Source: Defluviitaleaceae bacterium (GTDB lineage: Bacteria > Bacillota > Clostridia > Lachnospirales > WRAX01). Taken from it: 10,027 nt of DNA. Of this stretch, positions 1-5,737 are shown piece after piece (position 1 is the first letter of the stretch; every line of letters starts with the position of its first letter). The notes beneath the pieces were generated by a model. The model was given only the letters and a program-made list of their open reading frames with translations. It was not told where the DNA came from and searched no databases. The DNA lies in contig WQSI01000065.1 of NCBI GenBank assembly GCA_009787945.1, positions 1 through 10,027 on the forward strand, given 5' to 3'. Position numbers and translations under genes: made by a program.

Positions 1-3
1 GGG

Positions 4-40
4 GTCGTCCCATGCTTCTGCGTCAAGCGCGGGATGACGT
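4..40. repeat. Degenerate copy of the CGTCATCCC palindromic repeat
   Basis: This stretch just downstream of the GH18 gene has an imperfect inverted repeat, GTCGTCCC on the left and GGGATGACG on the right. Its right half, read on the minus strand, begins CGTCATCCCGCGCTTGACG, close to the 24-bp module found at 3740-3763 and 9627-9650. It is probably an old copy of that family. It could form a hairpin at the 3' end of the minus-strand transcript, but no T-run follows in that direction, so I do not call it a terminator. Confidence 0.5.
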
Positions 41-62
41 GCGGGGGCGCGGTAGTTGTGGG

Positions 63-1898
63 TTATTGTAGTAAGTTATCGGCGAATTGCCACAGGTCTG
101 ACCCTGTGGGGACTATGCCTTTTTGCCACCAGGCTATGCCTCCTAGGTTGTGCTGGGTGACGAGGCTTATTTTTTCGCCTGTGGAGCGGTTGTCGGCAAG
201 CCAGGCAGAGGTGCGCAGTTCTGTGCCGTTGTGGTCGTGGTAGACCGTTGCAACGTATTGGCGGAGGATGTAATCCCATTCAAATTCTGCACCCATGTCG
301 TTCATAATGTTGCGGCCGAATTGCATGCCTACGTCCCGCACGCGGCGGTGTGGATAAAATTCTGGCAGGGGGTTGCCGCCTGGTCCTGGCGGGAGAAGCT
401 CCCATGAGCCCGTTTCCATGCTAAGTTGCTCTACCCAAACACGCATATATGTGGGCAGACCAACCACAATTTGTTCTGGGCGCACACCCCATTCGAGAAG
501 GTTTAGGATGCCGTCCCGCACAAAGGGGAAGGATGCCACACTGCCTGCTGTTTGGGCTGTTCTGTAATGCTCGTCATATGCCATGATTGTGAGAAAGTCT
601 ACAGCGGCGGCGGTTTCTTCATAGTTGCGCCAGTGGTTAAAGTGGAGAGGGTTAAACACGGCAACAGACAGCACAGCCCCTGCCTGGCGCATAGGCACAG
701 AAAGCTCCCGCAGGAACTGGACAAAATGGTCAACTTCCCCTAATGTCCAGGCTTCATAGTCTATGTTAATGCCCTGCCAGCCGTAAATATGTATCATATT
801 CATTAGCTGGTTTATTACCATGTCGCGGATTTCCGCATCCATCAGCACAAGGCGCGCCGCTTCGTTGCTGAACAGCTCGGGTCCACCTGACGCCGTCCAA
901 AAGGCGTCAGAAATCATAGGCCACACCTCTTTGCCGTTTTGGTTTGCCCATGCGGTATACTCCCTGTTGCCAAAGTTGATTATTGTGCCGTCCATACTAT
1001 CACGGCAGAAGTATAACCAGGTGGGGGAAATGGCGTTGACACCAGGCAGAACCTGCCAATTTGCAGGGTTTGCCGCCGCGCCGTGGCTTGTTACCAAATG
1101 CCACGCCATGTTTACCCTACCATTAAAGTTTGGGCGGGTTATGGGGCGGGTTGCTGTGGGGATAGTCTGTGGGGGGGTGGTGTGGTGGTGTTGGAGCATT
1201 TCTGTTTGTACATATCCCATTACGCCGTTTTGTAGCATAACGCGGGTGAAGCCGTCAGCGGTTGCGAAGGCTGTCAATTGGTCGCTTAAGTGCAAGTGGT
1301 CTAAAATTGGGTAGGCAAGCCCTGCCCCTGTCCGCAGAGGGGTGGAGTATAGGGCTGTGTAGTCGTCTGGGGTAAATTCTACGCGGTAGGTGTTAATGGC
1401 TGTGGCTGGGGTTATAATTAAAATATTGTATTCCTGCTGTAAGTCAAAAGTTATATATGGGTGACGCTCTGCCACCATGTCCAGGCGCATATATGCCATA
1501 TTGCCCACCTGGCGGATGGGGCGGTCTAGGTCATGCTCTACCCAGTTTAGAGTGAAGGTGGTTGCTTCTGGGGTGAAGCGGAAAATGTGGTCATAGGTGG
1601 AAACCGTTAGCCGTCTGTTGCCCTCTTCCCAGAAAAAATGCTGGTCGAAATGGGTGCGGATGAAGTCCGCAGGAAGGTATAAGTTGCCATCAAGCTCCCT
1701 TGGTGGGTTTTGGGGCTGTATATACTCGCCGTCCATTGCGATTAGGATGTTTGCGGGGTTTAGGTGGCTGAAAAACTCAAAAAAGCCCACTTCTTCTGTG
1801 TTTATAAACTCTTCTTCAGGGGGGGTGTTTCTGCCGCCGCAGGCGGTTAGGATGGTTGTTAGGGTTATTATGCCTATTGTTAGTATTAGTTTTTTCAA
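63..1898 (-). CDS. GH18-family lipoprotein with Cu-amine-oxidase-like N-domain and SH3 domain
   Basis: A 611-residue extracytoplasmic glycoside hydrolase, probably attached to the outer face of the membrane and acting on cell-wall or chitin-like N-acetylglucosamine polymers. Residues 1-20 are a lipoprotein signal with lipobox LTAC, so Cys20 is the likely lipidated residue. Residues about 50-165 resemble the copper amine oxidase N-terminal domain common in Clostridia (YLPADFI, FFWEEGNRRLTVS). Residues about 170-235 resemble a bacterial SH3 domain, and a Thr/Pro-rich linker follows at 239-256. The GH18 barrel runs from about 260 to 611. It has the catalytic motif GINIDYE at 376-382, with Glu382 as the expected proton donor and Asp380 present, and MAYDEHY at 439-445. 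The GINID(F/Y)E form is typical of the YaaH/SleL spore-cortex branch rather than classical chitinases (DGxDxDWE), so a peptidoglycan substrate is my inference. The start is TTG at 1898-1896, with AAAGGAG about 8 bases upstream. Confidence 0.9.
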   Translation of the reverse strand: MKKLILTIGIITLTTILTACGGRNTPPEEEFINTEEVGFFEFFSHLNPANILIAMDGEYIQPQNPPRELDGNLYLPADFIRTHFDQHFFWEEGNRRLTVSTYDHIFRFTPEATTFTLNWVEHDLDRPIRQVGNMAYMRLDMVAERHPYITFDLQQEYNILIITPATAINTYRVEFTPDDYTALYSTPLRTGAGLAYPILDHLHLSDQLTAFATADGFTRVMLQNGVMGYVQTEMLQHHHTTPPQTIPTATRPITRPNFNGRVNMAWHLVTSHGAAANPANWQVLPGVNAISPTWLYFCRDSMDGTIINFGNREYTAWANQNGKEVWPMISDAFWTASGGPELFSNEAARLVLMDAEIRDMVINQLMNMIHIYGWQGINIDYEAWTLGEVDHFVQFLRELSVPMRQAGAVLSVAVFNPLHFNHWRNYEETAAAVDFLTIMAYDEHYRTAQTAGSVASFPFVRDGILNLLEWGVRPEQIVVGLPTYMRVWVEQLSMETGSWELLPPGPGGNPLPEFYPHRRVRDVGMQFGRNIMNDMGAEFEWDYILRQYVATVYHDHNGTELRTSAWLADNRSTGEKISLVTQHNLGGIAWWQKGIVPTGSDLWQFADNLLQ

Positions 1899-1928
1899 TT
1901 ATATCGCTCCTTTGTTTTTGTCGGAATT

Positions 1929-1952
1929 GGGGCGGCTAATACCCGCCCCTAC
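1929..1952. repeat. Solitary end of the GTAGGGGCG hairpin repeat
   Basis: Read on the minus strand, this begins GTAGGGGCGG and ends CCGCCCC, a short palindrome with an AT-rich centre. It has the same outer bases and layout as the ends of the elements at 3898-3993 and 9757-9849, but a different inner arm. No matching second end lies nearby, so it is a single-ended copy. It falls in the predicted 5' untranslated leader of the GH18 gene and would form a hairpin about 30 bases before the start codon. Confidence 0.65.
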
Positions 1953-1960
1953 GAAGGTTA

Positions 1961-1989
1961 GGGGGATGCTCGGCATGAGCATTTTCCCC
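1961..1989 (-). other. Hairpin in the GH18 mRNA leader
   Basis: On the minus-strand transcript this reads GGGG, AAA, then ATGCTC, loop ATGCC, GAGCAT, CCCC. That gives a six-base-pair stem topped by a five-base loop, extended by four G-C pairs across an AAA bulge. It lies between the predicted promoter and the ribosome binding site of the GH18 gene. No T-run follows, so it is not an obvious terminator. It may stabilise the message or act in regulation, or it may be a worn repeat. Confidence 0.4.
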
Positions 1990-1998
1990 ACGATTACC

Positions 1999-2028
1999 AT
2001 AATAACACAAGCCCGCTATAATTGTCAA
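1999..2028 (-). promoter_or_regulatory. Predicted sigma-A promoter of the GH18 lipoprotein gene
   Basis: On the minus strand there is a perfect -35 box TTGACA (plus-strand TGTCAA at 2023-2028). An 18-base spacer separates it from TATTAT (plus-strand ATAATA at 1999-2004), which is preceded by TG for an extended -10. Transcription would start near 1992, leaving a leader of about 95 bases that holds two hairpins. Confidence 0.6.
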
Positions 2029-2036
2029 GAAAAGCG

Positions 2037-2065
2037 TTGCAAGTTGGTTTGGATTGTGCTATAAT
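2037..2065 (+). promoter_or_regulatory. Predicted sigma-A promoter of the two-gene membrane protein operon
   Basis: TTGCAA (2037-2042), a 17-base spacer and a perfect TATAAT (2060-2065), preceded by TG one base upstream to give an extended -10. Transcription should start near 2072, only about 10 bases before the ATG at 2082. This promoter fixes the start of the following gene, because upstream in-frame start codons lie within or before it. Its -35 box is eight bases from the -35 box of the divergent GH18 promoter. Confidence 0.7.
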
Positions 2066-2081
2066 ATTTGGTGGTGATGTG

Positions 2082-2666
2082 ATGAATAACAAAATTAACA
2101 TTGACACGGCAAAAATACGCCTTATGTCCAAGATGGCTTTGTATGATAAAAAGGGCTTTCAGAAGGATGCAGAGGCGAATGAGTATTTTCGCCATGATTT
2201 TATTTACAAGAAAAACATGTCCATGCGCTTTTATGTGGGCATTGGCATTTTAATTCTTGTGGCTTTTTATGCCCTTAGGGTTATGTCTGTTGCTGAGGGG
2301 GATATTTTTTCTCTGGACTTTCAAGCGGAAATCATGCGCATTGTGGTTTTTGTTGTTATTGTTGTGCTGTTTTACAGCTTTGTTGGCACGATAATTTTCA
2401 CAAGAGAGTTTTTGGCAAGCCAAAAGCGGGTGAAGGCGTATTTCGGGCTGATGCGGGAGCTTCATGGAGAGCCGCCAGAGGAGGAGGTTTCCTCTAAGGC
2501 AAAAGCAAAGGCTAAATCTAAAGCTTTGCCAGAGCCAGAGCCAGAAGAAGAGGAAGAGCCTGTTGTATTCCGTCCTTACCGCAGCCGCCGTGTGGACACC
2601 AGCTTGACATATAATTACAGAAGTACAGACGACCCAAGCCTTTGGGAAGATGAGGAGAACAAATAG
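2082..2666 (+). CDS. Conserved-looking small membrane protein, function unknown
   Basis: A 194-residue protein that I cannot assign to a named family. The N-terminal 45 or so residues are polar and charged. Two membrane helices follow: one shortly after the KKNMSMRFY stretch (YVGIGILILVAFYAL) and one around IVVFVVIVVLFYSFVGTIIF. The rest is cytoplasmic. It begins with a basic segment (FLASQKRVKAYFGLM), then a low-complexity Lys/Ala and Pro/Glu stretch (SKAKAKAKSKALPEPEPEEEEE), and ends in a hydrophilic tail (RRVDTSLTYNYR). The ATG at 2082 is preferred because the promoter -10 box lies at 2060-2065; GGTGGTG just before it is a weak ribosome binding site. Two bases separate its stop from the next start, so the two products are probably made together and may interact. 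A Glu/Pro-rich tail recurs in the neighbour. Confidence 0.75.
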   Translation: MNNKINIDTAKIRLMSKMALYDKKGFQKDAEANEYFRHDFIYKKNMSMRFYVGIGILILVAFYALRVMSVAEGDIFSLDFQAEIMRIVVFVVIVVLFYSFVGTIIFTREFLASQKRVKAYFGLMRELHGEPPEEEVSSKAKAKAKSKALPEPEPEEEEEPVVFRPYRSRRVDTSLTYNYRSTDDPSLWEDEENK

Positions 2667-2668
2667 CC

Positions 2669-3706
2669 ATGGAACAGCTTATAAATATTAGACAGAATAT
2701 AATTGATGTTTACAAACGGTTTGAAGTGCCGTTAAACCACGTTTTAAAGTTTATTGTGGCTCTTGTTGTGTTTTTGCATATTATCCAGATAGGCATGTAC
2801 CGAGAAGAGTTTGCCATACTGTTTAATGGAGGAACAGGCATCCTGTTTGCCCTTGTTTTTGCAGTAATTTTTACGGTTGCTCCCCCTGCTTTAGGGCTGT
2901 TTTTCGTGGCGGCTCTTATCGCCATTCAAATGTCTGTTGTTATGGAAGTTGCCGTTTTGGTTTTTCTGTTTTTGCTTCTTATAATTGTGTTTTATGCGCG
3001 CATTGCGCCAAAGCATGCCATGCTTGTTCTGGCTATTGTGGTTGGTTTTCAGCTTAACATTCCCTATGCTGTGGTGCTGTTTGCTGGGCTTTACTTTGGC
3101 TTTGCCGCTGTTGTGCCTGTGGTTCTTGGCACGGCTGTTTGGAGCTTTTTGCCCCTGTTTAGGGAGCTTGCCGAAAACACCCCTGTTGTAGCAGGGGAAA
3201 TTGACTTAATGGAGCTTCCCGTAGCTTTTCTTGAAATTTTTGGGCAGTTTTATGAAATTGTAACAACCAACCTTGCTTGGGTGATGATAGGCTTTGTTTT
3301 CGCCATGATGATTGTGGCTGTTCATTTAATTTCTTTGCTGTCTATCGCCCGCGCTAAGGACATTGCCTTGGGGCTTGGGGCTTTTGTGGGGCTTGCCAGT
3401 ATGATTATGATTGTGGCTGTGGCAGAGGTTGAGCTTACCATGGCTGGCATTATAATTGGTAGCATTGTTTCCTTTGGGCTTGTGTATGTTGCTAAGTTTT
3501 TTGATAATGTTGTGGATTATACCCGTGTGGAGCGGGTGAAATTTGATGATGATGACAATGTGTATTATGTGAAGATTGTGCCTAAGGTTAAGGCGGCAAA
3601 CCGCCCGACACCTGCCGCGCCCGTGGTTGAAGAGGAGGAAGTGCCGCAGATTATACGGGCTAAGCGGGGTAATCCTTATGATTATGGACAGCGGACGGAT
3701 GAGTAA
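2669..3706 (+). CDS. Multi-pass membrane protein (about nine helices), function unknown
   Basis: A 345-residue integral membrane protein. Hydrophobic segments lie at about residues 25-42, 56-72, 73-92, 94-110, 116-135, 137-160, 200-224, 230-250 and 256-275. A soluble C-terminus of about 65 residues follows, with DYTRVERVKFDDDDNVYYVK at 283-302 and a Pro/Glu-rich stretch (APVVEEEEVP). The N-terminal NIRQNIIDVYKRFEV and the VERVKF-acidic-YYVKIVPK segment match my memory of an unnamed membrane family found in Lachnospiraceae and relatives. No transport or enzyme motif is visible. The start is ATG at 2669 with GAGGAG at 2652-2657, inside the end of the preceding gene, which implies translational coupling. 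A repeat block rather than a clear terminator follows. Confidence 0.8.
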   Translation: MEQLINIRQNIIDVYKRFEVPLNHVLKFIVALVVFLHIIQIGMYREEFAILFNGGTGILFALVFAVIFTVAPPALGLFFVAALIAIQMSVVMEVAVLVFLFLLLIIVFYARIAPKHAMLVLAIVVGFQLNIPYAVVLFAGLYFGFAAVVPVVLGTAVWSFLPLFRELAENTPVVAGEIDLMELPVAFLEIFGQFYEIVTTNLAWVMIGFVFAMMIVAVHLISLLSIARAKDIALGLGAFVGLASMIMIVAVAEVELTMAGIIIGSIVSFGLVYVAKFFDNVVDYTRVERVKFDDDDNVYYVKIVPKVKAANRPTPAAPVVEEEEVPQIIRAKRGNPYDYGQRTDE

Positions 3707-3739
3707 TATCGACCACGTCATCCCGTGACGTTCAGACTA

Positions 3740-3763
3740 CGTCATCCCGTGCTTGACACGGGA
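3740..3763 (+). repeat. 24-bp palindromic module (TCCCGTG-CTTGA-CACGGGA), copy A
   Basis: Begins CGTCATCCCGTG and ends CACGGGA. A seven-base stem TCCCGTG/CACGGGA encloses the loop CTTGA. It is identical over 24 bases to 9627-9650, about 5.9 kb away, so it is a dispersed repeat and not a chance hairpin. Confidence 0.85.
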
Positions 3764-3779
3764 ACTCGTCAGTAATAAG

Positions 3780-3816
3780 AAGCCCCTACAGTATGGGGCT
3801 TGGAATGACATGTGGG
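3780..3816 (+). repeat. 37-bp module, inverted relative to its copy at 9652-9688
   Basis: Contains the stem AAGCCCC/GGGGCTT around TACAGTAT, followed by GGAATGACATGTGGG. The exact reverse complement of all 37 bases occurs at 9652-9688. The hairpin could slow or stop transcription of the membrane protein operon, but no T-run follows. Confidence 0.85.
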
Positions 3817-3843
3817 ATTGCGGGTCAAGCCCGCAATGACGGT
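3814..3843 (+). repeat. 30-bp GCGGG-TCAAG-CCCGC module, copy A
   Basis: Starts GGGATTGCGGG and ends CCCGCAATGACGGT. The stem ATTGCGGG/CCCGCAAT encloses TCAAG. It is identical over 30 bases to 9701-9730. A truncated copy follows at 3851-3873, and a diverged copy with a GC-rich loop begins at 4005. Confidence 0.85.
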
Positions 3844-3897
3844 AAAAGGTGCGGTCAAGCCCGCAATGACGGTGTTAGGTGCGGGCGGGTTATGCAA

Positions 3898-3993
3898 GGT
3901 AGGGGCGCGCATTGCGCGCCAACGTCCGCACATACGTACCCTACATCGGTTTCACGCTTACCCGACAGCGGGCGCGCAATGCGCGCCCCTACC
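3898..3993. repeat. 96-bp hairpin-ended element A (perfect 23-bp terminal inverted repeats)
   Basis: The left end at 3898-3920 and the right end at 3971-3993 are perfect 23-base inverted repeats beginning GGTAGGGGCGCGC. Each end is itself a palindrome (GGCGCGCA/TGCGCGCC), so the element has nested symmetry. The interior is also weakly inverted (GTCCG near the left, CGACAG near the right). It has no room for a gene. It resembles a non-autonomous mobile repeat of the MITE or REP/BIME kind, but I see no transposase in the window and cannot name the family. Confidence 0.75.
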
Positions 3994-4060
3994 ATGCAAC
4001 ATGTGGGATTGCGGGCGGGGCCCGCAATGATACGTAGGGGGCTAGCGAAAGGAGAAAAGT

Positions 4061-4270
4061 ATGTTTTGCAAAAAATGTAAAACTCCAATAGAAAAGGGTG
4101 ACAATTTTTGCACCAACTGCGCAGCACCCGTTGTTGTTGAGCCTAATATAACATGTAAACAGTGCGGAAAGGAGCTTAAAGCTTCGGCTAAATTTTGCAG
4201 TGCTTGCGCCGCCCCTGTTTTCGTCAAAACAAAATCTGTTTATAAAAATTTGTTAATAAAAATTTGTTAA
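4061..4270 (+). CDS. Double zinc-ribbon N-terminal fragment of a split membrane protein gene
   Basis: A 69-residue product with two treble-clef-like zinc ribbons: Cys3, Cys6, Cys17 and Cys20, then Cys32, Cys35, Cys46 and Cys49. This is the CxxC-x10-CxxC pattern of the zinc-ribbon/DZR domains common at the N-terminus of Firmicutes membrane proteins. AAAGGAG at 4048-4054 supports the ATG at 4061. The frame ends at 4268-4270 with the unnatural tail NLLIKIC, right after a 14-bp tandem duplication (4244-4271). Removing one unit joins this frame to the following one as a single protein of about 253 residues. I therefore read this as the first half of one gene, recently broken. A soluble two-ribbon protein could still be made from it. 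Confidence 0.75.
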   Translation: MFCKKCKTPIEKGDNFCTNCAAPVVVEPNITCKQCGKELKASAKFCSACAAPVFVKTKSVYKNLLIKIC

Positions 4271-4271
4271 T
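4244..4271 (+). repeat. 14-bp tandem duplication that breaks the zinc-ribbon gene
   Basis: AAAAATTTGTTAAT occurs twice in direct succession (4244-4257 and 4258-4271). AAAA follows the second copy, so the match runs on to 4275. Fourteen bases is not a multiple of three, so the second copy changes the frame and creates the stop at 4268-4270. The pattern is typical of slipped-strand replication. One unit gives the continuous reading YKNLLIKALLITL. Confidence 0.95.
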
Positions 4272-4836
4272 AAAAGCCCTTTTGATAACCCTTGCAATTT
4301 GCACCGCGGCAAGTATCGTTAGCATCATCATTGGCGGCGAACCTATGTGGAGGTTTTTGCAGAGGGCGTGGCTAACATATTTTAACATTGCCGCCTTTGG
4401 TCTTTTCACTTTTATCGCAATCCACGTGTACGAAAGGCAAAAGCCAACCTACCTTTTGTATGCTAATTTGATACTTATAATCGGCGCGTTGCTCTACTCT
4501 ACTATTAATATATGGTTTTTGAATGTAACCTGGCAGAGCAACCGAGAGCTGTACAATCTTTTGTCGGATATAACATGGGCGTTGTGGATTGTTCGCGTGG
4601 GTTTTGCCCATATATCCCTCATGTTTTTGATTAAAATTAAGTCGCCTAAGATAAAGTATTCCCTGGTGGCAACTGTGGTTTTGCTTGCTGTCACCTACGC
4701 GCTTTTTGCAATAATTATTGTGGCAGGCATTTCCAACGAAGGGGTCGAAAGGCTGGCGATTGCCTTGTCTATTCTTTCGGCATTTGGCACAATTGCCATC
4801 CCGCTTATGAATAAATTAATGAAGATAAGTAGCTAA
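4264..4836 (+). CDS. Six-helix membrane C-terminal fragment of the split zinc-ribbon gene
   Basis: The open frame encodes up to 190 residues with about six hydrophobic helices: LLITLAICTAASIVSIII, YFNIAAFGLFTFIAI, ANLILIIGALLYSTI, WALWIVRVGFAHISLMFLI, LVATVVLLAVTYALFAIIIV and LAIALSILSAFGTIAI. It has no ribosome binding site. The first possible start is TTG at 4264, overlapping the stop of the upstream fragment, and the first in-frame ATG is at 4345, after the first helix. It is best seen as the membrane half of a zinc-ribbon protein separated by the 14-bp duplication. It could still be made by stop-restart coupling, or by a -1 slip on the A-run at 4258-4262, which would rejoin the frames with a repeated LLIKN. 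I do not recognise the membrane domain family. Confidence 0.6.
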   Translation: MLIKALLITLAICTAASIVSIIIGGEPMWRFLQRAWLTYFNIAAFGLFTFIAIHVYERQKPTYLLYANLILIIGALLYSTINIWFLNVTWQSNRELYNLLSDITWALWIVRVGFAHISLMFLIKIKSPKIKYSLVATVVLLAVTYALFAIIIVAGISNEGVERLAIALSILSAFGTIAIPLMNKLMKISS

Positions 4837-4879
4837 GTGGCTTAATATATTTATATTGACATTGACAGGATGTGATTTT

Positions 4880-5716
4880 ATGGCTGAACAAATTTCGAGC
4901 TTTTTAAACCTGCCTAGTTTTGTTATGCCAAATTTCACCCCCACGTCTATTTTGGATATTGGTTTAATTGCCTTTGTGGTTTACAAATTGCTGACGTGGA
5001 TAAAGCAAACCCGCGCTTGGACGCTGTTTAAAGGCATTGTGACCCTTGCTGTGGTTTACCTTGCTTCCATTGTTTTTGACATGCATGTAACCCAATGGAT
5101 TATTGACCAAACCCTTGCCTTTGCTGTAATTGCGGTGATTGTGGTTTTTCAGCCAGAGGTGCGCAGGGCTTTGGAGCGAATGGGGAAAGGGCGCAGAATT
5201 CCCTTTTTATCCCTTCTTGTGGAAGAGGATGGGGCGGAGAACACAGAAGGCAGTGTGGATGAGATTATCACAGCGGCAACCCGCATGGCAATGGCTCGGA
5301 CAGGGGCTTTGATTGTGGTGGAACAGGAAACCCCCCTGGGGGATTTGGAAGCCACAGGGGTGAAGGTGGACGCGGTTGTGTCCAGCCAGCTGTTACTTAG
5401 CATTTTTGAAGATAAAACCCCGCTGCATGACGGGGCTGTTTTGATAGCAGGGGGCAGGGTGAAGTCTGCCGCCTGTATTTTGCCGCTTACCAGTAAGGAT
5501 TTAGGGGATTTGGGAACGCGCCACCGTGCCGCCCTTGGGGCTTCTGAAAATAGTGATGCCTATGCCCTTGTGGTGTCGGAAGAAAGCGGGAATATTTCCA
5601 TTGCTAAGGATGGGAAGCTTTATAAAGCTTTGTCGGAAGATGAGATTAAGAATATGCTGATGTCGGGGGTTAAGCCCACCAAGGTTAAGATGCGGAAGAA
5701 GCGTAAGCGTAGGTAG
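4880..5716 (+). CDS. cdaA: Diadenylate cyclase CdaA (c-di-AMP synthase)
   Basis: A 278-residue membrane enzyme that condenses two ATP into c-di-AMP, the second messenger for potassium, osmotic and cell-wall homeostasis. Three membrane helices lie at about residues 24-39, 49-66 and 77-90, followed by FQPEVRRALERMG and the DisA_N/DAC catalytic domain. The domain carries both signature motifs: DGA at 184-186 (PLHDGAVLIAGG) and RHR at 214-216 (GTRHRAALG). It looks fully active. The length matches the CdaA/YbbP type, not DisA or CdaS. The C-terminus is very basic, with 10 of the last 14 residues Lys or Arg. I chose ATG 4880 (AGGA at 4867-4870, nine bases away) over the in-frame TTG at 4856, which would add MTLTGCDF and has no visible ribosome site. 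cdaR follows after 21 bases; no clear promoter is seen. Confidence 0.96.
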   Translation: MAEQISSFLNLPSFVMPNFTPTSILDIGLIAFVVYKLLTWIKQTRAWTLFKGIVTLAVVYLASIVFDMHVTQWIIDQTLAFAVIAVIVVFQPEVRRALERMGKGRRIPFLSLLVEEDGAENTEGSVDEIITAATRMAMARTGALIVVEQETPLGDLEATGVKVDAVVSSQLLLSIFEDKTPLHDGAVLIAGGRVKSAACILPLTSKDLGDLGTRHRAALGASENSDAYALVVSEESGNISIAKDGKLYKALSEDEIKNMLMSGVKPTKVKMRKKRKRR

Positions 5717-5737
5717 GTCATGGCAAGGAGGTAACTT

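Larger units (their letters stand above)
3716..4034. repeat. Repeat block A: mosaic of palindromic modules in the 354-base gap
   Basis: The space between the membrane protein operon and the zinc-ribbon gene is almost entirely palindromic modules. In order they are: CGTCATCCCGTGACG (3716-3730), the TCCCGTG/CACGGGA hairpin (3740-3763), an AAGCCCC/GGGGCTT hairpin (3780-3801), GGGATTGCGGG...AATGACGGT (3814-3843), a truncated copy of it (3851-3873), a 96-bp hairpin-ended element (3898-3993), and a variant GGGATTGCGGGCGGGGCCCGCAATGA copy (from 4005 to about 4034). Block B after glmM has the same modules in nearly the same order. Open reading frames across the block are by-products of the repeats. 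No promoter for the zinc-ribbon gene is evident within it. Confidence 0.85.

Noticed and set aside
2022..2081. Upstream in-frame start that would give a 214-residue version of the first membrane protein
   Set aside because: The extra 20 codons cover the TTGCAA/TATAAT promoter at 2037-2065, so they would not be transcribed.
3780..3801. AAGCCCC/GGGGCTT hairpin as the intrinsic terminator of the membrane protein operon
   Set aside because: It is not followed by a T-run and it is a dispersed repeat that occurs in the opposite orientation after glmM.
3716..4034. Repeat block A as a CRISPR array
   Set aside because: The modules differ from each other, their spacing is irregular, there are no equal spacers and no cas genes.
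3793..4127. Several open reading frames of 70-95 codons on both strands in repeat block A, and similar ones at 9495-9791
   Set aside because: They run through palindromic repeats, have repeat-derived residues (RNDG, CAP-type runs) and lack ribosome binding sites; they are by-products.
4856..4879. TTG start adding eight residues to CdaA
   Set aside because: No ribosome binding site is visible, and the ATG at 4880 has AGGA at a good distance and begins with a typical CdaA N-terminus.
4856..4890. Overlapping TTGACATTGACA as a -35 region for a cdaA promoter
   Set aside because: No -10-like hexamer lies 16-18 bases downstream of either copy, and that position would already be inside the coding sequence.
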